The translations under genes and the position numbers were made by a program. Below, piece after piece: positions 34,275 through 46,578 of a stretch of 64,000 bases of DNA. This stretch comes from Ciborinia camelliae (lineage: Eukaryota > Ascomycota > Leotiomycetes > Helotiales > Sclerotiniaceae). Under the pieces are notes generated by a model. The model saw nothing but the letters and a program-made list of their open reading frames with translations. It was not told the origin of the DNA and did not search any database. How positions within the stretch are numbered: the first letter of the stretch is position 1; every line of letters starts with the position of its first letter. The stretch spans positions 391,956 through 455,955 of the forward strand of contig JANPYM010000016.1 of NCBI GenBank assembly GCA_025890175.1. Reading direction: 5' to 3'.

Positions 34275-36183
34275 TTTGGAAAAAGAATGTCTCGAAGCCC
34301 AGGCCAACTTTGTTGATACTGATGTTGTTGGAGCTATTAATATCGGGAGCAATAAGTAATATCTGTAAGATGTTGATGTGGTCAAGGAATCCCAGATTGT
34401 TTTGATAATATGCAGATGTAAGATGGATGGATGATGAACTTTGTCAAGAAAATATGGAGTATGTACCAACGGCACTTCGCGCCTGCTTATCCTGAAAGTG
34501 CACCATGGCTTCCATACATCTAGCACCTCGCTCCTGCCCTTCCTATTTCCATTACCACTTATATTAGCCTAGCTCGTACAGTAGTACGAGAATCTTTTGT
34601 TTTACATGCCAATTTCTGTTAAATATAAGGAACGAAATACTCAATCTTCGAATCCAATCCAGACTAAAGGGGCAGCGACAACCTGCATGGAACGATAGGA
34701 TTTTTTAACTTCAACCATCCTTCCTTGGTTTAGTATTAAAACACATTTGAAGCACTTGGTCCAATGTTTTCAAATTTCAGAATGAGGGCTCATCGGGAGT
34801 AGCTTGAAGTACTTGAAAATTAGATCATCTTGAGCTAACACCTTATGGTGATTTGACATCGACTACTCAGTAACAATACAACTAATTGTGTTCGTGGGTG
34901 TTGAGATATGATATTGCTATACCTACATCGTCCAGTTCATCAAGCTGATGACCAACCCATATATAGGATATAGGGTAAAACATTACAATCAATCCTCACT
35001 CGAAGATAGGTTGAACTTTGCCTAAAGTAATGCAATTGCGAACGATAGCTACCAGAAAACTTAAAAAGATTTTGAATTCGCGTGTTATCTCTACCTACCT
35101 AGGTAAACAGGTTTTCCAGAGTTGAAGATCAAATAACGAACATATGGATTGGCCAGCAAGTAAGGTTTATCATTCACCAAACAAGCGGTGATGGATTTAG
35201 TTGGAATATTTGATTTCTCACAACGCGGAACGCATGGTGTCGATCTTCATCCCGTTGTCTTTGCTTACCTACTAGGTAGTATATCTTCATTCGGGACAAC
35301 AAATTGTCCGTTGATATCTCTCATGGCCATGGTCAATATACGATGCGGGTCCGGATCTCGAACATTTTCCGAATGTTAAGACATAACATAACACATGATA
35401 CGGAGTAAGATACACGATCGGGACATCTTTGTTTCCGTTCCATCAGCATGAAAGAAAAGTCGACATTCATTCGCAGACTCGCAGTGAGGTCAACCGTCAG
35501 TCAAATTCAAGCTTTAGGTTTCATATTAATGGCTCGACATCGATTGGCCAGAAATATAAGCGCCAAGTCCCAAGGCCCAATCGAGAAATGGTGGTTCCTG
35601 ACACATCTTCATCTTCACGCACCTGCAAGATCTACGAAACCCTTGTCGGGATTTCATCTGAAAATGGTATGCGCCGATGCCATACGTTGAGGACCAAAAC
35701 TCCGTCTCGCACTGTATGGACAATAACTTCATTGTTTATATTTCTTTGTGTCGAAAACATCAGTTCTTCAAATTTGTATTAGTGAACGTTTTCTTCTTCT
35801 TTCGAATATATGATATGATCATGATAGTAAAGTACAGTGCAATCATTGAAGCCTCTCCTCTTTTCACGAGTGATAAATGACAAGTGACATGACATGTGAT
35901 AAGTACAGTAACTTCAAGCTACCTACAATCTTTTGCGCTCGGATCTAGTTGCCGTACGTACCTACATACATACAACTACTGTACCACAACATTTGAAACT
36001 TGCGGCGAGACGGATTGATGTACTTTTTTAGGTCTCATATCTCAGTTGCTATTCCAAGAACTTCTTCAATGATAATTTGGTCCTTTTTTTCCTTTACGTA
36101 AAAGCCACTTTCCTATTTCCCTTTCAAACTTGGGCTTGCGAAGGAACTTGCGGAGTCGGCGCATCTCACGATCCGGCCCTCGC
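34275..36183. other. spacer, no gene seen
   Basis: This is the promoter side of the Asp-rich gene and of the P450. Scattered ORFs of 60-117 codons overlap in several frames without coding features, so I leave them unannotated. Confidence 0.5.
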
Positions 36184-36191
36184 TATATAAG
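36184..36191 (+). promoter_or_regulatory. TATA-like box upstream of the P450 gene
   Basis: TATATAAG lies 61-68 bp before the P450 ATG at 36252, a plausible TATA position for a short 5' leader. Confidence 0.4.
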
Positions 36192-36251
36192 TACTCGATA
36201 CATCTATCAACAAATCCCCCTCCTGGACATATTTCTCCATTGCCCTTCTCC

Positions 36252-38089
36252 ATGTCGTCAATTCCCTTTAAAAGACTGCTGGTCTTACCAACCACCTTTT
36301 CATACGTACTCGTTCAATACAAACCAGATGTATTACTATCCTCACGCCCGAGTTACCTCGGGACATTTGTGCAAATATACCTGTTACAGTTCCTATGCTT
36401 CGCGATCTGGAGAATGTTCTTATATCCTTTCTACTTTTCACCACTGAGACATTTACCTTCGCCCAAGGGTGGTAGTTGGTGGAATGGCCAATGGAATCGA
36501 ATTTCCGCCGAGCCGACTGGAGAACCTATGCTTGACTGGTACGCTCTCATATCTTGTATTTGTATATTCCTATCGGTAGTTAACTATATGATAGGATACG
36601 GGAAGTACCAAATGATGGTATTATACGATATTTAGGGATGTTGAATTCGGAGCGAGTTATGGTCACAAATGCCAAAGCGCTCAGTGAAGTTCTGACCACT
36701 AAAAACTACGATTACGTCAAGCCCTCTGCTCTTCGTATCGGAATAGGGCGTCTCCTTGGAATTGGAGTTCTTCTGGCCGAGGGAGATGAACACAAAGTAC
36801 AGAGAAAGAATCTCATGCCCGCATTTGCATTTCGACATGTGAAGAACTTATATCCCGTTTTCTGGGATAAATCTTGCGTAGGGATAAAAGCTATGACAAC
36901 TGAAGTCAGAGCAAAGGAATGCGGCGAGATATCAAATGATATGACCGAAGAAGAAGATGGGAAGGTTGACGAAAGTATTGGTCAACCGGAGAAGGGTGTG
37001 GCTTATCTGGAAGCCATGCAGTGGGCAAGTAGAATAACACTTGACATAATCGGAGCCGCTGGCCTGGGCAAAGAGTTCGGGGCTATTCAGGACCCCAACA
37101 CATTACTCAACCGGACGTATAGAACCGTGTTCAAGCCCACACGCTCTGCACAAATTCTTGGATTTCTGCAACTTTTCCTGCCCGAATGGTTTGTGAAAAG
37201 AATCCCCATCAAGCGAAATGGGGAAATCGAGGAAGCGGCAGAAACCATAAGATCGATATGTCGCGAACTCATTCGGGAGAAAAAGTCAAAGCTAGAAAAG
37301 AAAGAGCTAACCGATGTCGATATCCTGAGCGTCGCGCTAGAAAGCGGAGGGTTTCCCGACGAAAACCTCATCGATCAACTCATGACATTCCTAGCCGCCG
37401 GCCACGAAACCACCGCGAGCGCGATGGCCTGGGCCATCTATCTCCTGTGTGCACACCCGGAAGTGCAATCTCGACTGCGGGAGGAAGTGCGATGCAAACT
37501 CCCCAGTCCCGATTCCACGGCCAGCATCACGAGTCAGGAGATCGATTACATGCCCTACCTCAACGCCGTCTGCAACGAAGTGCTCCGCTATTTCCCACCC
37601 GTGCCTCTCACGCTCCGCGAAGCCGCCGTCGACACCACGATTGCCGGACAGCGAATTCCCAAGGGCACGCGCGTGATGATGATACCGTGGGCCATCAACA
37701 AAGATGAGAAGATGTGGGGACCCACGGCGCGAACATTCAACCCGGATCGATGGATATCCTCGGATGACGAGTCCTCCCATCCCCATCCCCATACCAATCC
37801 TCATCCTCATCCCCAACCCCAAACCCACAACCCAACCCACAGCCGCAGCGGCGGCAGCAGCAGCAACTACGCCTTCCTAACCTTTCTGCACGGCCCGCGA
37901 AGTTGCATCGGGCAAGCATTTGCCCGCGCCGAGTTTGCCATTGTGTTGGCGACGTGGATCGGGAGGTTTGAGTTTGCGCTGCGGGATGCGCGGTTGTTGG
38001 ATCAGCGGAATTTGGTGATCAAGGGCGGGGTGACGGCGAGACCGGGGAGCGCCTTGGGCGTTAAGGTGAGGGTTGTGGATGGGTGGTAG
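36252..38089 (+). CDS. cytochrome P450 monooxygenase, 2 exons (593 aa)
   Basis: Exon 1 is 36252-36538 and exon 2 is 36595-38089; the 56-nt intron begins GTACGC and ends GATAG, and splicing rebuilds LDWIREVPNDGIIRYLG. The N-terminus has hydrophobic anchor segments, then a Pro-rich hinge (LRHLPSPKGG). All P450 landmarks are present: the I-helix oxygen-binding motif AAGHETTAS, the K-helix ExxR in NEVLRYFPP, FNPDRW, and the heme loop FLHGPRSCIG with the thiolate Cys near residue 533. It should be an ER-bound, reductase-dependent monooxygenase; the substrate is unknown. A His/Pro/Asn-rich low-complexity insertion of about 35 residues sits between FNPDRW and the heme loop. No biosynthetic cluster neighbours are visible. 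Confidence 0.93.
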
Positions 38090-38890
38090 GGGATGGGGGG
38101 GAAGAGGGGAAGAGGGGGTGGAAAGGGGTGGAAAGGGGGGGAAGGAGGGGAATTATTTACCTACCCACCTACCTACCTACCTAAATACATACCTACATAC
38201 CTACCTACATATCTACCTACATGTATAATAGTAGAATGCATTAATTAAAATAAACTAATTGGGTTTGCTAATAAGTACCTACCTACCTACCTACCCACTT
38301 ACCTACCTAATAAATCATGAATTCACATCCACCACACCACACCACTTCGAAGACCTCGATACCTAGTATATATCTACAAAGGTACCACGAAGCCACGAAG
38401 CTACAAAGCCACAAAATTACAAAGCTACAAAGCCACAAAATTACAAAATTACAAAGTTACAAACAATACATCGGAAATAAGTACCCACCTACCTAAATAG
38501 ATTAATATAATCCATCCCATCCCAAGTCCATCAAAACACTCCCAAGCGTGTTCTCTTCTCTCTATTTATCCGAATCATCATTTAACTGATGTACTACTTT
38601 TTTTTAATCAACACATCCCGATCCTTGGACATCGTGGTCGCATTCCAAGGTTAGGTTAGGTTGTCATACGCTTTTACTGTATTACAATACAAATTTGAGC
38701 AAACGTTGGTTCAAGGGATGAATGAACTGGAATGGAGAGAGGGTGATGGATGGATGGGATGAGAATCGGTGAGAGGATTAGATATTAGCATAGATAGGTA
38801 TTGAGATAGACCTTGCAGTTCCAACGCCACACATATTGCGTATAAATTGAATTATCATGAATCATTAAATTGGTATTAAGATAAAAACAC
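38090..38890. repeat. spacer with TACC and CTACAAAG repeats
   Basis: A G-rich stretch (38090-38150) is followed by CTAC/CTACCTAC microsatellites (38157-38330) and a degenerate array of CCACAAAATTACAAAG units (38390-38465). No gene. Confidence 0.65.
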
Positions 38891-40701
38891 CTAACTATGT
38901 GTAGGCATTGAAACATCAGCAGACTTAGAAATTGCATCCTCCCTTCTCCATAAACTGGTCACGGTCTTTTGCTGTGTGTAAAATTGTAGTCCGGGCTTGC
39001 CGTAAAATGTGTTTGCGCCACCTCCGGCAATACTTTTCTTGTTTCCGGTGAAGGAGAAGAAAGGAAGAGGTACGGGGATTGGTACGTTAATTCCTTGTTG
39101 TCCTGCCTCGATATTCTTTTGGAATGCTGTTGCTGTTGCTCCAGATTGTGTGAAGATAGCGGCACCATTTCCGTATTCATTTGCGTTGATGAGGTCGATG
39201 GCTTCGTCGAGAGTATCCACATTCAAACATACTAGAACTGGGCCGAAAATTTCTTCCGTGTAGCACTTCATATGAGGTTTGACGTTGGTGATAATCGTAG
39301 GGCCAACCCAGTTTCCGTTGGGGTATTTTGCCGGCTTATAACCTCTACCATCCAACAGAATTGTTGCACCTTCCTCTTCTGCACTTGCAATCAAATCTTC
39401 AATTCTTTGCTTGCTTTGTGGAGAGATGACTGGACCGAGATCCGCTCCCTTTTCAAATCCTCCATTCACATTTAGTGTCTTGGCACTTTCGGCTAGTTCA
39501 GATAGCCACTCCTTAGTCTCCCCGACCATGACCAAGGTACTGAGAGCCATGCATCTTTGACCAGCTGCTCCAAAAGCTGCGCCAACAATTGAATTAAGGG
39601 CGTGTTGTTTGTTTGCATCTGGCAAAACCGCACAGTGGTTCTTGGCGCCCAAGTTTGCTTGCACGCGCTTGCCATTAGCAGAGCCTCGGGTGTAAATATA
39701 TTCTCCGGCACGATTGCTTCCAACAAAACTGATGGCTTTGATGGCTGGTTCATCGATGATGAAGTCAACTGTCTTTGCAGCACCATGGATAATATTGAGT
39801 ACTCCGTCAGGGAAACCAGCTTTTTGGGCGAGTTCAGCAAGAATCATTGCTGCACCGGGATCTCTCTCGGAAGGCTTTACAATAAGGCAGTTTCCAGTTG
39901 CACAGGCAATTGGGATAGACCATAAAGGAATCATTGCAGGAAAGTCTATTTGATGTTAGCGAGATTCAAGCTGAAAAATCACTGATACTCACTAAATGGG
40001 CAGATAGCGGCTACAACTCCCAATGGCTCCCTGTAACTTCTGGTTTCCATGTCTTTTGCTACCTCAATGACTTCACCCATCATTTGTTGAGGAATGGCAC
40101 ATGCTGTCTCGGCGACTTGTAATCCACGAAGAACATCTCCTCTCGCATCTGTCTGCACGTCAGCCTTGAAGCGTATATATTACACTACTGGAAACATACC
40201 GGCGAGGGTTTTACCCTGCTCCAACGTGATGCTGGCCGCCAGCCTATCCCAGTTGTCCCGTACTAATTGTGTGAATTTAAACATTATTTGTTGTCTTGCC
40301 ATTATGCTGGTATTCTTCCATCCTGGAAATGCCTTAACGGCACTGTCAACCGCAGCTTTGAGCTCGGCATCTGTACTTTGTGGTACTCTTGTTACGAGAT
40401 TGTTCGTTGCTGGGTCGTGTAAATCAATGAACTGTGTAGATTCGGATTTGAGGAACTTATTGTCGATAAAGTATGGTGTATCCTGTACATCTTGAATTTT
40501 CTCGTGAGTTAGAGGATAATTGTCGGCACTGAATGCTAGAGCTGCAGCAGGTCTGAGATGCTGAGCTGTAGCATGGAGACTGCGAGTAGCAATCCTGGAG
40601 GTTTCTGAGGAGGATGGCATACTGAATGCTACTCTTGGTCGTACTGCGCAGGTATGTCGAGCCGCGACAGTAGAAATGCCTTTGGTTAGGGTTCGACGCA
40701 T
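38891..40701 (-). CDS. methylmalonate-semialdehyde dehydrogenase (ALDH6 family), 3 exons
   Basis: The exons on the minus strand are 40701-40200, 40148-39993 and 39945-38891, for 570 aa. Junctions rebuild [13 protein letters not shown] and [12 protein letters not shown], both typical of this family. The enzyme oxidises (methyl)malonate semialdehyde to propionyl- or acetyl-CoA in valine, thymine and propionate/inositol metabolism, in the mitochondrial matrix. The first 60 or so residues are rich in Arg, Ser, Thr and Ala and look like a presequence. The catalytic Cys is near residue 351 in [11 protein letters not shown]-binding elements such as KPSERDPGA and [13 protein letters not shown], and the EEIFGPVL motif, are present. 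The C-terminus is a few residues longer than I expect. Confidence 0.93.
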
Positions 40702-43673
40702 TTTTAGTCACAACGTGTACTTGAGAATAATTTGAAGAGAACTTGATTATATCTCTTCAAAGTATCAAAAATCGTCACATCAATAATAATCGTACCTTGC
40801 GGTACTTGTATTATTCGGATAAGTGGAGCGGGGTTGTAAGTTGGGAGATCCCACCCGACCAGTTAGTACTGTAGTGGGTTACCTAAGCTAGGCGAATGCG
40901 GAGAAATGGTTGTACTTTCCTATCCTGGCCAATACAAATGTACCATTCAAGTGTATCAAAATATGTTGTACGTAAACTCTTGAAGATTGAAGGAAATGAT
41001 TGTTGAATCAGGATTGATACGAGAGAGATGAGAGATATGAAAGATATGAAAGATACGAGGAATTTTCGAAAATCACCTGGGCATAACATTAATATCATAA
41101 GGTTTCTTTGTTAAAAGTTTCACAGTTTCACAAGATGAACTACCTATAGGAACTTTAGGTAGGCCGTACCGGTACCTACTAGCAGATATGTTACCTCATA
41201 AGCAAGCTTCTATTGGTCAGACCCGATAACGAACTCAACCTTATATAAACTTTGATCTAGACCTTCCAGGTTGGTTTACCACATCAAAAGAATTATTATT
41301 ATATTCATTCACTAAAATATCAGATAAATTCGGGTTAAAGACGATTGATTCAATGCACTACTATCATTCATACCCGTGGACTTAACACAACCAATTCTCC
41401 AACTTCCTTCCATGGTCAATAAGAGCTATTAAGCCTCTCACTCTTTTAATTTATCGACATTCAAATGGGTTATCATTTACATACCTACCTATATCAATCA
41501 AACCAATTCTCTAGGTTCCTTTCACGAATGCGAGTTGATAAGAGCTATAGAGCCCCTCGATTACCTATGGTTTATTCTTTCAACTTAACCAAATTAATTG
41601 TACTATCATTTATATCTGGTATGCGTTTTCTTCCTACAGAAGTCTGGCACCTCACCTACGTTAATCGAGGACCTCGATGTTCCAAGTGATAAATTGACCA
41701 AGGCTCAATGTTACTCACCCTATTTTCTTTTGATTTTCCTTGGATATTCGAAATTGGCTGCAAATCAGCTGAGCTTTTGAGTGTAGTTCCAAAAGGCATG
41801 GGCTTTTACTGCTTGCCTAATTTATGTTCTAATTGCTTTCAGGCTCTTCGTGTTTCCCGGTCTGGAAGAGTAGTGATGTCCGCTGTTTGTATCTAATTTG
41901 TGGTATGTGGTCTGTGGTGGAAGTGGTTGGAAGAAGAAGAAGGTGTTGCGCAAGAAGTCGGGTCTGAAGCGTGTATAAGGAAGAAGTCAAAGATTAAGTG
42001 ATGATGGCACTAGTAAGTGAATTATACTCATCGCCATCATCTGCTATCTTCATTTAGAAAGATGGCACTATTTTTATAAGTCTGGTGCTGGAAGATCCTT
42101 TTTCGGGTATTTTGGGGATGCCTCAGTCGTAATTTGGGATATCTCTTCTTCGGCTACACATCGATCTTCTGAGGATCCCACTGGCAAAGGCAGACTCAAG
42201 TATGGATGGAACCAGTCAAATCCGGCTACTGACATTCTCTGGCCTTGACTTCTTTGGAATCAAACAGTGATTGACACCATGTCTTCGCGAATTGAAACTC
42301 GTTGCAGGCATTTATACGTGGTAGATGAAAATCACGCATGCCTAGTAGGTCCACATACTAGCAACTATCTTCCAGGTTTGCATAAAGTCAAGTCAACCGG
42401 AATACGATTCTCATCTGGTCTCCATTGTTTAGATCAGTGTGAGGATGGCTCATTTACCAAGAATATGCACTGTGGAAGAGCGTTAGATTCAAGACCTCCC
42501 GGATGGAGTCCTTGTTGGAGACACACGGTAATTAAGCGATTCCATCGAGCTTTAACGAGCAGCAATATCTGAGTAGGTATTGACACCTATCAGACATATT
42601 CATTTATCACTATAGCGAAAGCATTCGATGCTCATGGCGTTACTTTCGCTGCACGTTGCAGTTTCAGACCAGAGAGATTTTCGATCGATGTAAAGCAGAA
42701 GGAACCTTGATACGAGGCTTTATTGGGGAATAGTAAGCAGCAGAAAGTACCAGGAAAAGGTCAACCTTGTGACGACAAGAGATGGCTCATTGGGGAAAGT
42801 ATGGATCGAGACGTGGTGATGCTGAACTTTGATCAGTAAATTGTAAGTTCGAATTGTCTCGCAAGAATCGAATCAACCCTTAGTCCTTCAATGCGAAATG
42901 AGCGCTTTGCAAATTCCAGTGGGCATTGTTGCGAATTTCCGTTTTATGATCAAGAGGGTTAAAACAAGTGTGGGTAGCTTGGATATTGCATCTGTTGTTG
43001 ACTTTCAATAACTAGGTAGGTATCGTCTGATGATTCGAGCTCTGATATATTTAATCCATTTCAAACATTCAATTCCTTCTAATCAATCACTTCATTCTAA
43101 CCATTGCAAGCCTTTTGTAAATATCGGATGAGAACATTGAGGGTTGAGATGAACATTGCAGCACCACCATCTGATATCATACGATTACGTCATGCATTAG
43201 CATCCATTTCAAACACTCGGCAAGGCTTAAACTACCATTTTGAGAATGTTTATAACAAGACTTTAAACAGTTTCAAGCCAAAGAGTTAAGGTGTCTAGAA
43301 ATAGCCACGTTCACAGCTATCCGGGTGTCTAGGAGGGTCCAGAGATCTTTCTTATTGGACAAGGGGAGGTTGACCAACCTCTTTAAATGATTTTATTTGA
43401 GAGCTACATAAAATTCAATAGTCTTCACTTTTTGAGGTGTAGTTTTCTTGTGTCTAGTACCGGGGTAAAAGTATGAATTCTGAAATGGCATGAAAAATTG
43501 GAGTAGATGCTGATCTATCCAGGAATGCGTGTGTCTGTGTGGTTAAGTACGTTACAGAACCCCCACGCCCCCTCCCGCTCCCGCTCCCCGCCCCCAAAAA
43601 CATTCGAATAGAAACTAGACTACGTAGAGATATGAAATATGTAGGCCAGCTGTCACAGTGTTCTTATGGGGAA
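40702..43673. other. long spacer, no gene supported
   Basis: About 3 kb has only short ORFs (largest 101 codons, 42267-42572) with no recognisable domain. Two imperfect, related 80-bp stretches occur near 41385-41460 and 41500-41580 (both with CAATTCTC and AAGAGCTAT). The interval may hold non-coding transcripts or decayed sequence, but I cannot show either. Confidence 0.45.
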
Positions 43674-43675
43674 TA

Positions 43676-44066
43676 GAGGTCTTTAGCAAAATTTCTTAAG
43701 TTTCTTAAGTTGCTAGCTATGCCTAAAATAGACTTTAATAAATCGAACTGATCATTCAAAGCTTTTGAAATCGATTAATAATCAAGATCCAATTAAATCT
43801 TGTTTAGCTTTTAGTGTTACGCATTATTGTTTTTTTTATAATTTTTATAAGAATTGTAAAAATTAATTAGATCCACAAAAAGATAGCAATATAAAAAACG
43901 GTCTTAACAACTAATTAAGATTGTTTTTTAAGTTTTTTACATTGCTATTTTCCAAATAAACAAAAAAAGCTATACCTATTTAAATTTAGCTTTAAAGATC
44001 TATACCTATTTAGGGCCATTAAAGTTAGCTAGCTTAGAAAACCTAAGAAATTTTGCTAAATCCCTC
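43676..44066. mobile_element. Tc1/mariner-type MITE (391 bp)
   Basis: The ends are imperfect inverted repeats of about 45 bp. The left reads GAGGTCTTTAGCAAAATTTC; the right, on the opposite strand, reads GAGGGATTTAGCAAAATTTC, and similarity continues through the TTGCTAGCTA region. TA dinucleotides flank it at 43674-43675 and 44067-44068, as expected for a mariner-type target duplication. The inside is AT-rich, partly self-complementary and without a transposase. Confidence 0.7.
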
Positions 44067-44067
44067 T

Positions 44068-44466
44068 ATTATCGGAACATAAAGCAGGTGGCTTAAAGAT
44101 GCTTCAAGATCGGGTCTTCTTGAGGTGAAGGTGTGGGTGTGGATGTTACAATTATAACTTCACTCGAATTTTCAAAACTATACACAAGATGGAGAAATCT
44201 CAATCGTTGTAATCTACATACCACCTACTGTATCTGTAGGTATTCTGAGCTGGAGATTGAATTAATTGAAGTAACATTGAAATATCACGCTGCTTTTAGG
44301 AGATCTCCAGTCCCATAGAAAGCGGCAGGGTCCGAACTTCGGTAAACATGGCTCGATCCGTAGAAGAAAAGATGCCGCGGTCGACGGGAAACATATTTTG
44401 AATAGCGCAACCTATCTAGAGTAGAAGTATAAGGACCTACCTTGATATTTACACGCTTTGAATCAA
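44068..44466. other. upstream region of the pyrophosphatase gene
   Basis: No gene was seen. It should hold the promoter(s) for the pyrophosphatase, and the position of the transcription start would decide which of its two ATGs is used. Confidence 0.4.
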
Positions 44467-45898
44467 ATGGTCAAATTGAAGTTTCGTGGTATCCCAAATT
44501 CAATTTGGACATCCCACCCCATTATAGACATTCACAGCAATACAAGTCGAGCTAGACAATTCAGACCATTCACCCAGCTGTCCAACAGCTGTGTTCACCA
44601 ATTAAAGCGACAACTACCCCTGCACCAATCTAAAGGCGTGACTGCCGCTCAAGCCAAACTGGCGAACAAAAGCAACCCCACCATTCCGCTTAGAGTGCTG
44701 CAAATATCTCGACACCTCTCAACGGATTCATCTTCCGACAACAAAACACCATTAAATACAACAATGGCTTCCAAATATACTGTCAGAAAGATCGGAGCTC
44801 CAAACACCTTGGAGCACCGTATCTACATCGAAAAGGATGGAGTTCCAGTTTCCCCATTCCACGATATTCCCCTTTATGCCAATGAGCAACAAACCATCTT
44901 GAACATGGTTGTTGAGATCCCAAGATGGACAAATGGCAAGATGGAGATCAGCAAAGAAGAGGTTTTTTTTCCCTACCATCTCGTCTTGCACTGTCAGCTA
45001 ACATGTTAATAGATGCTTAACCCAATCGAATGTCCCTCCTATCGTTTAACTATAATCCCATGCTAATAATTTCAACAGAAGCAAGATATCAAGAAGGGCA
45101 AGCTTCGTTTCGTCCGCAACTGCTTCCCCCACAAGGGATATCTCTGGAACTACGGTGCCTTCCCTCAAGTAAGACCTGGAATATATACACATTATCTACG
45201 ACTCGGGCTGACTGGTTATTATTAGACTTGGGAGGACCCCAACATTGTCCACCCCGAAACCAAGGCCAAGGGTGACAACGACCCATTGGACGTCTGCGAG
45301 ATTGGTGAATTGGTTGGATACCCTGGTCAAGTCAAGCAAGTCAAGGTTCTCGGTGTTATGGCCTTGCTCGATGAGGAGGAGACCGACTGGAAGGTCATTG
45401 TCATCGATGTCAACGACCCATTGGCTCCTAAGCTCAACGATGTTGAAGATGTTGAAAGACATCTTCCAGGTCTCTTGAGGGCTACAAACGAATGGTTCAG
45501 AATCTACAAAATCCCAGACGGAAAGCCAGAGAACCAATTTGCTTTCACTGGAGAGTGCAAGAACAAGAAGTAAGGTTTCTACACCGCTATTTTTGACATT
45601 GAATGCTAACTCTACTCTAGGTACGCCACTGATATTGTCCGTGAGTGTGCTGAGGCTTGGGAGAAACTCATCACTGGCAAGACCACTCCAGGTGATGTCT
45701 CAACGTAAGTTTTCTGTTGTCTTATTTTGACGGCTCTTCAACTAACAAATGTACAGCACCAACGTCACCGTCAAGCACTCAATCAGCCGTGTTGACCCCA
45801 GCCAACTTCCTCCTATCCCAGCCAACGAGAACCTTGCTCCGGCTCCTATCGACCCAAGCATTGACAAGTGGTTCTTCATCTCTGGTGCTGCCGCTTAA
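44467..45898 (+). CDS. inorganic pyrophosphatase, 6 exons, possible mitochondrial isoform
   Basis: This enzyme hydrolyses pyrophosphate to phosphate and drives biosynthetic reactions. From the canonical start (ATG 44764, [19 protein letters not shown]) the exons are 44764-44961, 45013-45027, 45079-45168, 45226-45569, 45621-45704 and 45757-45898, giving 290 aa, close to yeast Ipp1. The signature DNDPLDV lies in exon 4, and the C-terminus ends [11 protein letters not shown]. Exon 2 is a 15-nt microexon encoding MLNPI, needed for the conserved LNPIKQD block; the bases after it are GAATGT, not GT. An in-frame ATG at 44467 adds 99 residues rich in Arg, Ser, Gln and His with few acids, ending RHLSTDSSS, which looks like a mitochondrial presequence. 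The feature start given is this longer form. Confidence 0.9.
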
Positions 45899-46578
45899 AT
45901 TCAGAGGTCATGAATAATGGCTATGAATCCGCAGGCATTGTAATTGAACCATCATAAAAGTTACGTTGCAGAACGTTCCAGGAGATGCACAACATGAGCT
46001 ATTGCCATTGGCTGTAAATACAATGTGAAGTTTTTCGAGCGCTGCTTCTTGCACATCCCATCTTCTGTTATTCGACATGTGCATTTATAGGGAATTAATG
46101 AAGTCCCCGGCTTTCCTACCCCTGGCTTCCCACACCGGTTGACGGGCTTTCTAGAAATCGTATGAGGTGTTTTTTGATCCGCATGTGAGCCAACACAGCA
46201 GGAGAACGTTTCATTATGTTGTGAGAAGTGAACATTGTCTGTCTTCGCATTCGTGTATGATGTAACCTTGGTGCTCCACGCCGAAGACCTGTAGGAGCCG
46301 TCAACGCGTATAGCTTTCCATCATTGCGCTCATACCAGCCATAAAGCCTTCAAAATTCCCTGACTTGTGAATGATACTTCCGTCCGATTGAGGTGCCGAC
46401 TTGGGTAATCCACACACGGATAAGACTAGCACGAATTGCAAGCCGTTAAAAGGCCCCCGAAAACGTATCTCTTGTTCACCCCCAAAGATATCCCGTACTA
46501 ATTGAAGGTATGGTATTACAATCAATCGTATGGCCTCAAAAACGCCTCCCACATGCAATAAATATACATTCCATGATA
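45899..46578. other. spacer between convergent genes
   Basis: The 3' ends of the pyrophosphatase (+) and mL53 (-) genes fall here. A minus-strand ORF (46558-46301, 85 codons) just downstream of mL53 has no features that I recognise. Confidence 0.45.

Noticed and set aside
33859..34359. Plus-strand Ser-rich ORF of 166 codons
   Set aside because: It is the antisense of the Asp tract (GAC/GAT read as TCG/TCA) in the minus-strand gene.
42267..42572. 101-codon ORF in the 40.7-43.7 kb spacer
   Set aside because: No recognisable motif, no supported intron partner; such lengths arise by chance in 3 kb.
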